From Penicillium oxalicum (lineage: Eukaryota > Ascomycota > Eurotiomycetes > Eurotiales > Aspergillaceae), in the NCBI RefSeq assembly GCF_001723175.1, contig NC_064652.1, positions 62,001 through 126,000 of the forward strand: 64,000 nt of DNA. Direction: 5' to 3'. The translations under genes were made by a program, and so were the position numbers. Position 1 is the first letter of the stretch. Every line of letters begins with the position of its first letter. Positions 45,159-55,204 of this stretch are shown here, one piece after another. Below the pieces are notes generated by a model. The model was not told the DNA's origin. It did no database searches and was given only the letters and a program-made list of their open reading frames with translations.

Positions 45159-46800
45159 TGAGAATGGCGGAACCTCCGATTGTGCATCAACCCGCGCGGG
45201 GCATACTGAAGGCATGCAATTCGGGGGAGGAGGACAAGTCAAAAATCGGCACGATGGCGGTACTTTGTCCGGTGCGGGCAGCGATCAGTCAAGGTAGAAG
45301 ACCAGAACTCATATGGCCCGAGAGCGGCCATGAAATCGAAGCACAAGAGATGGAAGCAACACCCACTCTCAACTGGATTGAGGGAGGGGGGAAGAAAAAA
45401 AAAGAAACCAAGTCATGAAAGGGAAAAAAAAATCAGACACGCCAAAAGAAAGATCGCGGCCGACACGGCCGAGACGGACGTTTGAATGGATCAGGGAGGG
45501 GTTCTCCGGAGGTTCCATTCTGGGGAGGAAAATGCGCCAAAGGAGTGGGCCTGGAGTGGGCAGTCTGGAGTCGATTGGAAACTCGTTTGGATTTTGGCCA
45601 AGCACCGCATTGGGCCAGTCCACTTCGGCTGGGAGTGAACTGCCAGGAATTTGATCAATAATCAACCGGGTTGCTGACAAACGGGAGAGATCTGCCCGCG
45701 AGAATCCGTATATCGGACTGATCGTGAATGGAGCAATAGGATCCAAGATGACTTGCCGGCTCGGTCCACCGAGTCGGGGCAATGGTCTCCCGCGAATGTG
45801 ATGGACAGCGACGCGACAGGACTCCATCTTCCAGCGGTATCTTGTCAATACCTACTGTAGATCATACATGCGGGGCGGGCAGAAGGACCCGTCTCTGCAG
45901 GATAGTATGGATCTACAGCCAACAGTCTTGTATGGGGCATCGCTCGTATGTACTCCCGTCAACCGTCCCGGTAGATGGCTCGCATGTCGGATGGACGAGG
46001 TACAGTATGTCGGACGAGACTAGAGTTCCCTAATCTCCCGCCTTGCCAGGGCATAATGACCACGACTACCGATGCCTCCAGAATCATCATGACATGAGGC
46101 CCGTGTCAGCGTGACGGTGGTTCCTGAAAGGGCCTCCGACATATGCATGACGTGCAGATGCTTCTGTGCCTGGAGCGGAACCTCTTCCGCACTCGTACTC
46201 CTCCAGTCGGTAGTCCGTACTGTTAGGAGACTGTACCGCTGTCGTCTGTGGTAAAATGACCATGGACACCAGTCCCATGCGAGACCGTATTTGTTCCGGT
46301 TGTTCTGATGTTCCCACTTCATTCGATGGACGCCGGCAGCCTTCCTGACTCCCTAGTCCTCCCGTTCAACCCAAAGAGCCTCTCACATTTTCCATCAAAC
46401 ACAATATTCATCTACCTGGCGGCGGCTGCGATCAAGTGGTCGGCTCATGAATCGGAAATCTCTCCAGGTGATCACGGCTGCTCCGACCTCTGCTTCGTTC
46501 CTCATGTGACCCTAAGCCCTACTGTCCCAATCCAGAGGAATGACAATCGGAGCCCAGCAGCGGTCGGCCGTGGGGAGAAACGGACGAGGACGGTGCCGAT
46601 CACGCGCGGCAGGCGGTCTTCCCGGCGCTGGGCAGCCGAGCCTCATCTCGCCAGGTCGGGACCCCGGCAGCCGAAAGTCAGAACGTCGCAACGTCGCAAC
46701 GTCGCAACTTCACCACCCCCGTCGGCTCGTCCAAGGCCGCACCTTCCCATGATTGTCTCGCGTCACCCATTCCGGTCACCTCGGTCTTGATCTCGCGATC
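45159..46800. other. Intergenic (divergent promoters)
   Basis: 1.6 kb between OSGIN-type and ARL3-type genes. Frames of up to 160 codons, such as 45848-45369 minus and 46308-46790 plus, have no domain. Holds an A-rich tract at about 45395-45430 and the 8-base tandem repeat at 46683-46706. Confidence 0.4.
46683..46706. repeat. Three tandem copies of ACGTCGCA
   Basis: Exact 8-base unit repeated three times, ending 94 bases before the ARL3-type ATG. The repeated ACGTCG core could be a cluster of binding sites or slippage product. Confidence 0.9.
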
Positions 46801-47657
46801 ATGTATCACCTGGCCAAGTCACTTTACACCTATGCGACGAGCAAGGAAGGTACGATGAAAACTACTGTAGCTCCGTAGCTTGTCCCCCTCCCCTCCCGCG
46901 TGGTGACCGAGATCCTTACGTGTCTGGGTGTGCAGAATACTCGGTACTCCTCCTTGGTCTCGACAACGCCGGGAAAACGACGCTACTCTCTCAGATCAAG
47001 GCTCTCTACCAACCCCGTCCAGATGGTACGCCCGCCCCCAATCCCGGCAAAACGGTCCCCACCGTAGGTCAAAATGTCGCGACCATCTCCCTCTCCGACA
47101 TGAACTTGAAGATCTGGGATGTCGGAGGTCAGATCTCCATGCGCGGTCTCTGGCAGAGTTACTACGCCAGTTGTCACGCAATCATCTTCGTCGTCGACAG
47201 CACCGATGTAGGCCAAGATCCCGACATCAACCGTCTGCCGTCCGTCTCTGGTCGCCAACCCAGCACTGCTTCCGGGTCAGGTTCGTCGCGAGGTAGCGTC
47301 AGCGTCGGTGATCAATTCTCCGAACACGCGGTCGGGATCAATGCCACCGGAAGTGATTTTGGCCGGCTGGATGAATGCCGACAGGTCCTCGAGTCGGTCC
47401 TGCAGAACGAAGCGGTGGCCGGGGTGCCCATTCTGGTCTTGGCCAACAAGCAGGATCGGGAAGACTGCGTGGAGGTGGTTCGCATCAAGGAGGGATTCGT
47501 GCGCAAAGTCTTTGAGGGGGAAAAGGGAAGCGGAATCCGAGACAGTCGCGTGCTGCCGGTCAGCGCGTTACTCGGCTCGGGCGTGCAGGCGGCAGTGGAA
47601 TGGGTCCAGAGTCGGGTCCGATGGAACAAAGAGGGCCGCCCTCCAGTCATGCGGTAG
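46801..47657 (+). CDS. ARL3: ARL3/ARFRP1-type small GTPase
   Basis: Two exons, 46801-46849 and 46936-47657, with an 86-base intron, give 256 residues. Small GTPase of the ARF family acting at the trans-Golgi; yeast Arl3 recruits Arl1 after binding Sys1. The N-terminus MYHLAKSLYTYATSKEEY follows the Arl3 pattern: no Gly2 for myristoylation, and Met plus an aromatic residue, the kind of end NatC acetylates. GTP motifs: GLDNAGKT (G1), TVGQN (G2), WDVGGQ (G3), NKQD (G4) and VSALLG (G5). Between the DSTD strand and the LDECRQVLESVL helix there is an insert of about 45 Ser/Gly-rich residues (about 105-150), making it longer than the roughly 200 residues usual in the family. Confidence 0.93.
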
Positions 47658-48867
47658 TTGACCTGAGAATGGAGCCACGGAGGGCCAAGAGTGGGAAAGA
47701 GGTTATCAGCATGAATAGGTCAGATCATCTCAGGGAAGGGCTGCGAAAAATGCTGCTCGGTCCGGACCAGATCCAGATCCCCTCGCTTGGTACAGTGGCC
47801 ACGAATCTACAGTACATACTACTGTATGTATTGAACCTGCCGACAACCCGACCATTCCCTGGTTCGACGTTGCATCATGGTGGACAGTCTTTTCTCTTCT
47901 TTCTTTGACAAGCTTTACAATATCCTCTTGATGTTCTTTTCCCCATAGATTTATACCTATTTGCAGCTTGGTTTATTTCCATTCTCCTCATTCATCCTTC
48001 CTGGTCTGATGCGACATTGAACACTTGACCCTGAAAGCGAGCCTCTTATAACTACACCTATCAAGTTCATGATCATTCCGACTCCACTTCTCTCAAAGAC
48101 GGTGACATAGGCTCACGATGATCATTGATTCCATCAGATCTGATCGTTAGTTCCCAGAGCGCGGAAGACCCACTCCTCCAATATCCCGTCCGGGCTTCAA
48201 TTCCTCCAATAACATTTAGGGTTTCTCGATGGACAAGAGTGATGCAAGATGCATCCATCCCATCACAACATCACAACTGGATCAGCTCATGAAAATCAAG
48301 AATAAGATTACTTGCTGTATCATGGCCAACAGAAAGTTTGACGGGTCCACCTCTTTCTGAAACATGGTGATTCGATCTCGCGATCCACATATGACTCTTT
48401 CTTCTGCTCTCGCTCTCCCTGTCTTGTCGCTTTCACCCCACGGGAGCTGACTTAACCCCCATCAACTGCAGTGGAGTAGTCGTTCTCGGGCAAGCATTCT
48501 CCATCTCTAGCATCTTCATTCAGAGCTGAACACCCGATTCATACTTGGGATTGCGCATGAATGAAGTCAGACCAGCTGTTTGTGACGTCACATTGTCCAT
48601 GTGCTTCACCAGGCGAGAAAGAGAGATGGGCGCTGGCATATCTACCTTGTCTCGTGTTGGAACCAGAGTGACTAGACAAATAGTATAAAGGGTGAGACGG
48701 TGATGTACAAGTACATTTGACCGATTCATCCATCTGACGATCTTCCCACTCTGCTGCCACTACCTTAACTCTTATCATCCTTCCGTTCTCCAGCTCCATC
48801 CTGCAACTGGACAACTTTCCCAATTGCCAGCAGATTTTCAAAAAAAAAAAAGTGATACTCGCACATC
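47658..48867. other. Intergenic
   Basis: 1.2 kb between two plus-strand genes. No supported gene; a run of 12 A at about 48840-48851 ends 16 bases before the next ATG. TATAAAGG at about 48682 could be the TATA box of the following gene, some 190 bases upstream of its ATG. Confidence 0.4.
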
Positions 48868-49546
48868 ATGAGCACTCTGAACAACGCCGACTCCGTTACC
48901 AACCAGGGCGCCTTTAAGCCCTCGGTGGCTCCGGAAGCTCCATTGACAGAGAAGGGCGTAAGTCAATCCTTGCGATTTGCGGGGAACAAACATGAATCAG
49001 AACATCCTATTGACTTTGGATTCGATTTGTCTCGTTTAGCACCAGCCCGGTCGCAAGGTCAATGAGGCTGACCAGCGCGGTGAATTCCACCTGGAAACCC
49101 ACCCAGTCGGCACCGCACCCGCCAGCAACTCCTACACGGCCAACACTCAGGACAAAGTCGGCGGCCAGGCCGACAACCCCGCCGTCATGCCCTCTCAAGA
49201 TAAGGAAGGCGTCTTCACCTCGGCCGCCGACACGATGAGCGGTTCCACCTCGGCGGACCTGCACACCGGCTTGGGCAAGCCCATGGGCGGTCAAACCAGC
49301 GCAGAACTGGCCCATGATGGCGCCCATGGCCGCAAGAAGCAGTCATCCGGTCTGGAGGGGGTTGGATCCTCGATGGATGATCGCAGCATCGAGCGCCAGT
49401 TGCCCAACCAGCGCGGCATGGAGCGCGAGCAGGACTTCAGCGGCCAACGGGGCAACAAGGCGGACCGTTCCGCGGCCAACATGCGCCCTGAGCCTGCAGA
49501 GACCTTGGATGCTGAGTGGAAGTATGAACCCAGCACCAAGCATTGA
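48868..49546 (+). CDS. Small hydrophilic protein of unknown function, possibly stress related
   Basis: Two exons, 48868-48957 and 49040-49546, with an 82-base intron (GTAAGT donor), give 198 residues. No membrane segment or known domain. The composition is rich in Gly, Ser, Asn, Gln, Asp and Glu with few hydrophobics and no Cys, as in desiccation- and stress-protection proteins of moulds. Readable segments include PGRKVNEADQRGEFHLETHP, SADLHTGLGKPMGGQTSAELAHDG and SIERQLPNQRGMEREQDFSGQRG. I recognise it only as a conserved fungal hydrophilic type and do not assign a function. The coding frame is supported by continuous composition and a clean intron. Converges on GPI3. Confidence 0.75.
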
Positions 49547-49785
49547 GGAATACTGGTCCGATGAGATGAATGCACGTAAGAATTGAGCGATTTTTCATCA
49601 AGCTTGCATTTTTGACCTCGCGTCAAGTATCTCATGGAGGCTTGACCTGCCAGAGGCACGATTGTAGGCTTGTAGAATCTGATCATTAAGTATTATGTGA
49701 TGGGGAGTCGTAAAAAAAGATATGTACAAATGACATGTTGCCACAAAGCTTGGAGCCCACGAGTCCAAGCAAGTTTCGGTCGTCA

Positions 49786-51520
49786 TCACCCGCGATTGCT
49801 AGAGGCAGTGGTTGACAAGGGGGCCTTGTCTGCTGGAGGCTTCTTCGGCCAGCTGCGAGCGATGTCGATGTTGGCACGCGGGAACCACATCTCAAGAAAA
49901 ACGTAGATGAGAAAGTCAATGACCACGCAGAAGCAGAAGAGCTTGCCAGCCCAAACTCCACAGCCGTAGTATCGTTTGAGTCGATCGATGAGCGCAAAGC
50001 TGCGTACGCGATCTCCACTGACTTCCCACCCCTGACCGGGGTAATAGCCATAAAACTCTTCCGGGCTGATGTCTCCCGTGATGCCTCGATAAACCCTCTC
50101 CGTACGTTCGGCAACATCTCGCCACGAGTACATCATCTTCACCTGATCGTGAAAGCGGTCCGTTCGGACTTTGTTGGAGCGCAAAGCAGCAATCGCCTTA
50201 CTCGTGGCCACCACGAGATCGTCCTCCTCTGGCTTGGCAAATGTTGTCATGTGCTGCGGTAACACTTCGGGAATGCCCCCGACCCGCGTACAAACCACGT
50301 ACAGACCGCAACTGGCAGCTTCCACGATGACCGTGCCGAACGCCTCCGTCAAACTAGGATGCAGGTAAATATGTCCCCGCACCATGACATCTCGAACCTC
50401 CTCGTGTCGAACCGAGCCCAGCATTTCAACCTTATCCTGCAAGACGTTACGCTCCAGCATCTGTTCCAAGTCGATGGCTTTGGGGCCGGACCCGGCAATG
50501 ATAAAGCGCGTATTGGGGTTCAGTGCCAATATCCGAGGAATCGCCGCAATCAGCAAGTCGGTACCCTTGTTATAGAAGAGACGAGAAATGACAACAATGG
50601 TGATCGTATCATTGGGGCCGATGGGTGTGGGTTGAGGTCGTTGATCTACGGGGGACATGGAACCCTGATCTGCCGTTCGGGAGTTGTATGACAGTGGGCG
50701 AAAATTCTCAGCCACAACCGCGTTCGGGATTACCGAGACCATCAGAGGGTCCAAGGATGCTCGAAGAACGGTGTTCTCCTTGCTTCGGTAGGTTAGAAAG
50801 CTCAACGACACGGGAGGTCTAGGTGCTGGGCTCTTACCAGGTATGGCTGACACAAATCGCATGGTCGACATCACTCAAGGTAAATTTGAGAAGTTTATTT
50901 GTCAAGATTGAGGCAGCATCGGCGAAACCAAAGAGGGAGTGATCGGTAAAGACAGTCCGCAGGCCCATTGTACGGGCGTGTACGGGCGTGCAGGATGGCT
51001 TCTCCGCAGAAGCTGCTGAGACTGGCATGACCGTGCACGATTTCGATCTGTTCCCGAATGACAATGTTGCGGAATATTGGGAAAAATGAAAACACCGTTG
51101 GAAAGGTCGTTTCTCTGTAAATGACGAAAAAGGGGACGTGGTAAATTTTCAAGCCATTGGTGAGATAGCGAACCCCTGTACGACCCTTGTATGCATGCGT
51201 GATGATGATGACTTTATGCCCGCGGTCGATGAGTTTCTATAGAAGCTGTCAGGACCGACATGTCATTGCTAGGGACGGCGGAGGGCCGAGAGCTCGTACG
51301 GATGAGAGCTGGTAGATGTGACTTTCAATTCCCCCTTTCATCAGGTATTAGCACGGCCTTGGGTAATTGCGAAAATAAGAAAGTTGTAGTCTTACTCACC
51401 CGACTGAGGAAAAAAGAAGTCACTGACCATACTGTCGCATTCGATTCGATCATTAGCGTCCCGCGCCATACGTAGCGATCCCCTGATAAGTCAAGATACT
51501 CACGCAATATTATACGGCAT
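49786..51520 (-). CDS. GPI3: GPI3/PIG-A: GPI-GlcNAc transferase catalytic subunit, with frame-shifting duplication
   Basis: Catalyses the first step of GPI-anchor synthesis at the ER, transferring GlcNAc from UDP-GlcNAc to phosphatidylinositol. Five exons on the minus strand: 51520-51504, 51431-51400, 51334-51300, 51236-50838 and 50782-49786. They read [37 protein letters not shown], then [49 protein letters not shown] and the E-x7-E motif EAFGTVIVE, with a C-terminal membrane segment ([20 protein letters not shown]). In exon 4 a 10-base unit is present twice (50971-50990), adding 10 bases and shifting the frame after HART. Counting one copy only, exon 4 is 389 bases, all splice phases agree and the protein is 489 residues, the normal size. 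As written the gene is broken. Confidence 0.92.
50971..50990. repeat. 10-base perfect tandem duplication in GPI3 exon 4
   Basis: TACGGGCGTG occurs twice in a row (50971-50980 and 50981-50990). Ten is not a multiple of three, so it shifts the GPI3 frame. It may be a true mutation or an assembly error. Confidence 0.95.
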
Positions 51521-51821
51521 TTTCAAAAGTTAGCCGCAGCAATTCAAGAAAAGACAACGGAACGCTATCTTGAAAAAATTTCCCTCTGCCCATGGCGATT
51601 ACGTCAAACAAAACATCCAAGCATGACTGAAGCCGGCGCTATTGCTGAACGACTAAGCATCTTACTACACAACTGCGGGCTGATAACAACAGGCGGTCAA
51701 AGAGGCGGTAGACCAACTCTAATTGTACTGCCGGCATGATGAAGAAAAAAAAACCCGCCCGATCGGAACTCTACGCAGCATTGAAGTTTGAACTCGGCGA
51801 CTCTAAAAAATCGGAAAGTCA
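51521..51821. promoter_or_regulatory. Shared divergent promoter of GPI3 and DBP6
   Basis: The 301 bases between the divergent start codons of GPI3 (minus) and DBP6 (plus) must hold both promoters or their cores. No TATA box is seen. The DBP6 ATG is preceded by an in-frame-unrelated frame (51736) that I reject. Confidence 0.55.
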
Positions 51822-54293
51822 ATGGCTGGCGCGAAGACAGACCCGGGCACTTCCAAAATGGATGCAGCTCAGAAATCGCCGAAAGCCCACAAGCGAAAGC
51901 GAGACGTTGAAGCTTCCACGATTAGCACCTCCACCCCGCCCAAGAAGTCCAGGAAGCGCGAAAGTCAAACCACTGCAGTGTCGCCAGCTGAAGGGAGCAC
52001 AACCAAGCGAAGACGATTGAAGGATACCCTGCAAGGAAGCGACTCGGAGTCGAAGAAGGAAAGGGAGAGCCGATCTTCTCACGAGCTCAAGAAAGACCGT
52101 AGTGCGAAGTCGGACAAGAAATCGAAGACCAAGTCACGAAATGATGCAGAAGTGACAGACGAGCCAGCCGAGTCCTCCCAAGACGAGAGTCACCGCCGCA
52201 AGTCTTCCAAAGACAAGCATGCAGGCATCTTGTCGAAATTTGAGCGAACGAAGAAAGCCGCGAGCATCAAGCCAAAGAAAACTAGCGACGTGGCGGAGAC
52301 CTCGTTGGAAACGACCGTTGAGCCCGTCATCGCAAAAGGTCTGGAGCCGTTGCCACAGCCAGAAAATCCCCCAGAGATCTACGAGCCACCGACGTACTCG
52401 TCTCTCCCGCCGTGGCTTGCGAAACCCCTGCAAGCTTCTGCAAATGAACGGGCCCCATTTTCCGAGCTTGGCATCAGACAGGATCTACTGCGAACTCTGG
52501 AGCAGAACAACTATAAAGAAGCGTTTGCTGTGCAAGCAACCGTCATTCCTCTGCTGCTGCAAGGTGGAAGCCACCACTCAGGTGATCTCTGTGTTAGCGC
52601 CGCAACTGGATCGGGAAAGACTCTATCCTATGTCCTTCCCATGGTCACCTCTCTCACTCCCCGTCCCTCTTCGCGACTGCGTGGACTTATCGTTGTTCCG
52701 ACGCGAGAACTCGTCAAGCAGGCTCGCGAAGCATGTGAGATTTGCGCTTCGGGATCTCGTCTTCACATTGGGAGCGCTGTTGGTAACGTGGCAATCAAGG
52801 AAGAGCAGAAGCTTTTGATGCGTGTCGATCAGGTGTACAACCCAGCGACGGTCGAACAACGGCAAAAGTCAGGATTGCAAGGAAATGAATGGATGGAATT
52901 CAGCCTTGAAGATTGCGTCAGTGAAGCTATGGATTCCACTGGCTTTCTGCCCGGCTACATCCAGCGATCGGAGCCAAATGTCGATATCCTTATCTGTACA
53001 CCCGGCCGTCTGGTTGATCATATTCGTTATACCAAAGGATTTACTCTCAAGCATCTCGAGTGGCTGGTCATTGACGAGGCTGATCGTTTGCTGAATGAAA
53101 GTTTCCAAGAGTGGGTCGACGTGGTTATGGGATCGCTCAGTTCGCGTCAAGCGCCTGATACTTTTGGACCCGGTGGTCAACTCCTCCATGATCTCGGTCT
53201 ACCCATCGAAACTCGTCCTCCTCGCAAGGTGGTTCTGAGTGCTACAATGACTCGCGATATCACTAAATTGAACTCTCTCTGCCTCGAAAACCCTAAGATG
53301 GTTATTATTGGAGCTGAAGACAGCGCTGAAACAGAGGATCTTTCCAACTCTCGCCCCGATGCCCATTACACCTTGCCACCGACATTGCGGGAGCACGTTG
53401 TCCCCGTTGATGACGCATCTCAGAAGCCACTATACCTCTTGCAACTACTTCTGTCGCATATCAAGATCGACACGAGTACCGCGAAGTCAATTGTTTCTAA
53501 GGCGAAGACTTCCGATTCCGACTGCGAGAGTACCAGCTCGGATGATACGAGCTCAGATGAGTCTTCCGATGATGATACCTCTTCATCTGGTTCTGATTCT
53601 GACTCCACTTCCGACTCCGACTCCGATTCCGATTCTGATTCCAGCTCTGACTCTGATTCATCGTCCGAGTCTGACTCATCATCCGATTCTGATTCATCTG
53701 ATGAATCGAGTTCAGACGAGGCACCCGAGACAGCCCGCGCTAGGATTGTCCCGCAGACTGTCACTCCTCCAACAACCGTCCTTATCTTTGCCAAATCGTC
53801 CGAGGCTGCCTCGCGACTTTCTCGCCTGATATCACTTCTTCACCCTCCACTGGCCAGTCGTGTGGGAACTATCATCAAGTCGAACAAGTCATCGGCTTCT
53901 CGCAAGACACTCGCGGCATACCGTCGGGGCCGCATCTCAATCATCGTCGCCACCGATCGCGCTTCTCGGGGATTGGATCTTCCATCCTTGACCCACGTCA
54001 TCAACTACGACATCCCGCCTAGTGTGACTACCTATGTACACCGTGTAGGACGCACAGCTCGTGCTGGGCGCGAGGGCTCTGCGTGGTCTCTGGTCGCGCA
54101 CCGCGAAGGTCGGTGGTTCTCCAACGAAGTGACCGCTAGTGTGGATGGCCGTATCACACGCACCGCCCCCGTTGGCCGCGTCCGCGTGAAATTGGACTCG
54201 ATGAAAGCACTGCAATCCAGATACGCAGCTGCCTTGGACGATCTCGAACAAGAAGTCAGAGTGGGCAGAGCACATTCCTCCAAGAGAGCATAG
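51822..54293 (+). CDS. DBP6: DEAD-box ATP-dependent RNA helicase DBP6 (DDX51 type)
   Basis: Single exon, 823 residues. Nucleolar helicase for early 60S ribosome assembly. The first 190 residues are Lys/Ser/Glu-rich and disordered. The helicase core follows: FAVQATVIPLLL (Q-like region), SAATGSGKTLSYVLP (motif I), PTRELV (Ia), TPGRLVDHI (Ib), VIDEADRLL (II), LSATMTRD (III), RGRISIIVATDRASRGLDL (V) and YVHRVGRTARAGREG (VI). Between the two RecA domains, at about residues 564-633, lies a long Ser/Asp/Glu repeat (SDSDSDSDSDSSSDS and similar), a trait of this protein in many moulds but of variable length. The tail is short and basic. Start chosen at the ATG 51822, with 1 kb of Lys-rich sequence before the core. 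Confidence 0.95.
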   Translation: MAGAKTDPGTSKMDAAQKSPKAHKRKRDVEASTISTSTPPKKSRKRESQTTAVSPAEGSTTKRRRLKDTLQGSDSESKKERESRSSHELKKDRSAKSDKKSKTKSRNDAEVTDEPAESSQDESHRRKSSKDKHAGILSKFERTKKAASIKPKKTSDVAETSLETTVEPVIAKGLEPLPQPENPPEIYEPPTYSSLPPWLAKPLQASANERAPFSELGIRQDLLRTLEQNNYKEAFAVQATVIPLLLQGGSHHSGDLCVSAATGSGKTLSYVLPMVTSLTPRPSSRLRGLIVVPTRELVKQAREACEICASGSRLHIGSAVGNVAIKEEQKLLMRVDQVYNPATVEQRQKSGLQGNEWMEFSLEDCVSEAMDSTGFLPGYIQRSEPNVDILICTPGRLVDHIRYTKGFTLKHLEWLVIDEADRLLNESFQEWVDVVMGSLSSRQAPDTFGPGGQLLHDLGLPIETRPPRKVVLSATMTRDITKLNSLCLENPKMVIIGAEDSAETEDLSNSRPDAHYTLPPTLREHVVPVDDASQKPLYLLQLLLSHIKIDTSTAKSIVSKAKTSDSDCESTSSDDTSSDESSDDDTSSSGSDSDSTSDSDSDSDSDSSSDSDSSSESDSSSDSDSSDESSSDEAPETARARIVPQTVTPPTTVLIFAKSSEAASRLSRLISLLHPPLASRVGTIIKSNKSSASRKTLAAYRRGRISIIVATDRASRGLDLPSLTHVINYDIPPSVTTYVHRVGRTARAGREGSAWSLVAHREGRWFSNEVTASVDGRITRTAPVGRVRVKLDSMKALQSRYAAALDDLEQEVRVGRAHSSKRA

Positions 54294-55204
54294 AGCTTCT
54301 CACTTTTCTTTTTTCCCCTCTTTCTTTTCCTGCAGTTGCTGTACATTTATGTCTGGGTCTTTGCATAGCGTCTCCATTGGCTATTTACATCTCCTGAGAG
54401 CCAAGCCATTCTCCCTGTAACTTACGACTCCCAAATGTGTGCGAGCCAGCTCACTGTCTCATTATCCTAGAATTTCTCCACTTAGTTTCTAGAATATTTC
54501 GCCCTGCACAGTGCCGTGCGCTCGCTGCCTCGAGGCCAGCCACGAGGACCCGTTCCAATTCCATCCACAGATCGGCGAAACAACTTTGGTCGCTGTGAAT
54601 CATCCCTCGCTCGGGCTGGGCCGGGGTGTCTCGGGGAAACCAAATCTCGGATTGTCAACTCCGCCCGCCGATCTTCCTTATTTTACCCGAGATGGAGGAT
54701 ACTTTCCGTCCAATCAAGGGCAGAAAAACACCCGATGGAACTCTCTTAGGACCACTTTTCAGGTGGAGAGCTCTGCAGCCTGTCTGATAATGGAAGGGGA
54801 TCGGTTCAAGACGATCATAATGCGGGGGTCTAGTTCATAAACACCAATCTATTACCCACTGCAGAGAGATGACGGGACAATCAAAGTGATGCAGGTTCCT
54901 GGAAGCAACTGAATATCTATAATAAAGATGATACATATGCTCGCGCTCCTGCGATACAGAATACCTGGTGCTATCTTAGGCGTAGGGAGCGTACTTTCAA
55001 AATTAGGTACTACGATCGAGGTCATCTTCAGACCCCCAGACGAAGACGGGAATTACTGCGCAAGCAATCGGACTATTTGGACAGATTATACTCGGTGTAT
55101 ATACATAGCTGCCAAAGTCTTCCTTGACAGTAGTCTAATCATCGTCTTCGTAATCGTGGTGAACATCAAAACCTCTCCGGCTCGATCAACTCCAGTATCA
55201 CAGT
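54294..55204. other. Intergenic between convergent genes
   Basis: About 910 bases holding the 3' ends of DBP6 and the beta-xylosidase gene. CTTTTCTTTTTTCCCC just past the DBP6 stop and ATAAAGATG near 54921 fit 3' processing regions. No supported gene. Confidence 0.4.

Noticed and set aside
53420..53794. Minus-strand acidic frame of 124 codons
   Set aside because: Antisense of the Ser/Asp repeat of DBP6; repeat codons give open frames on both strands.
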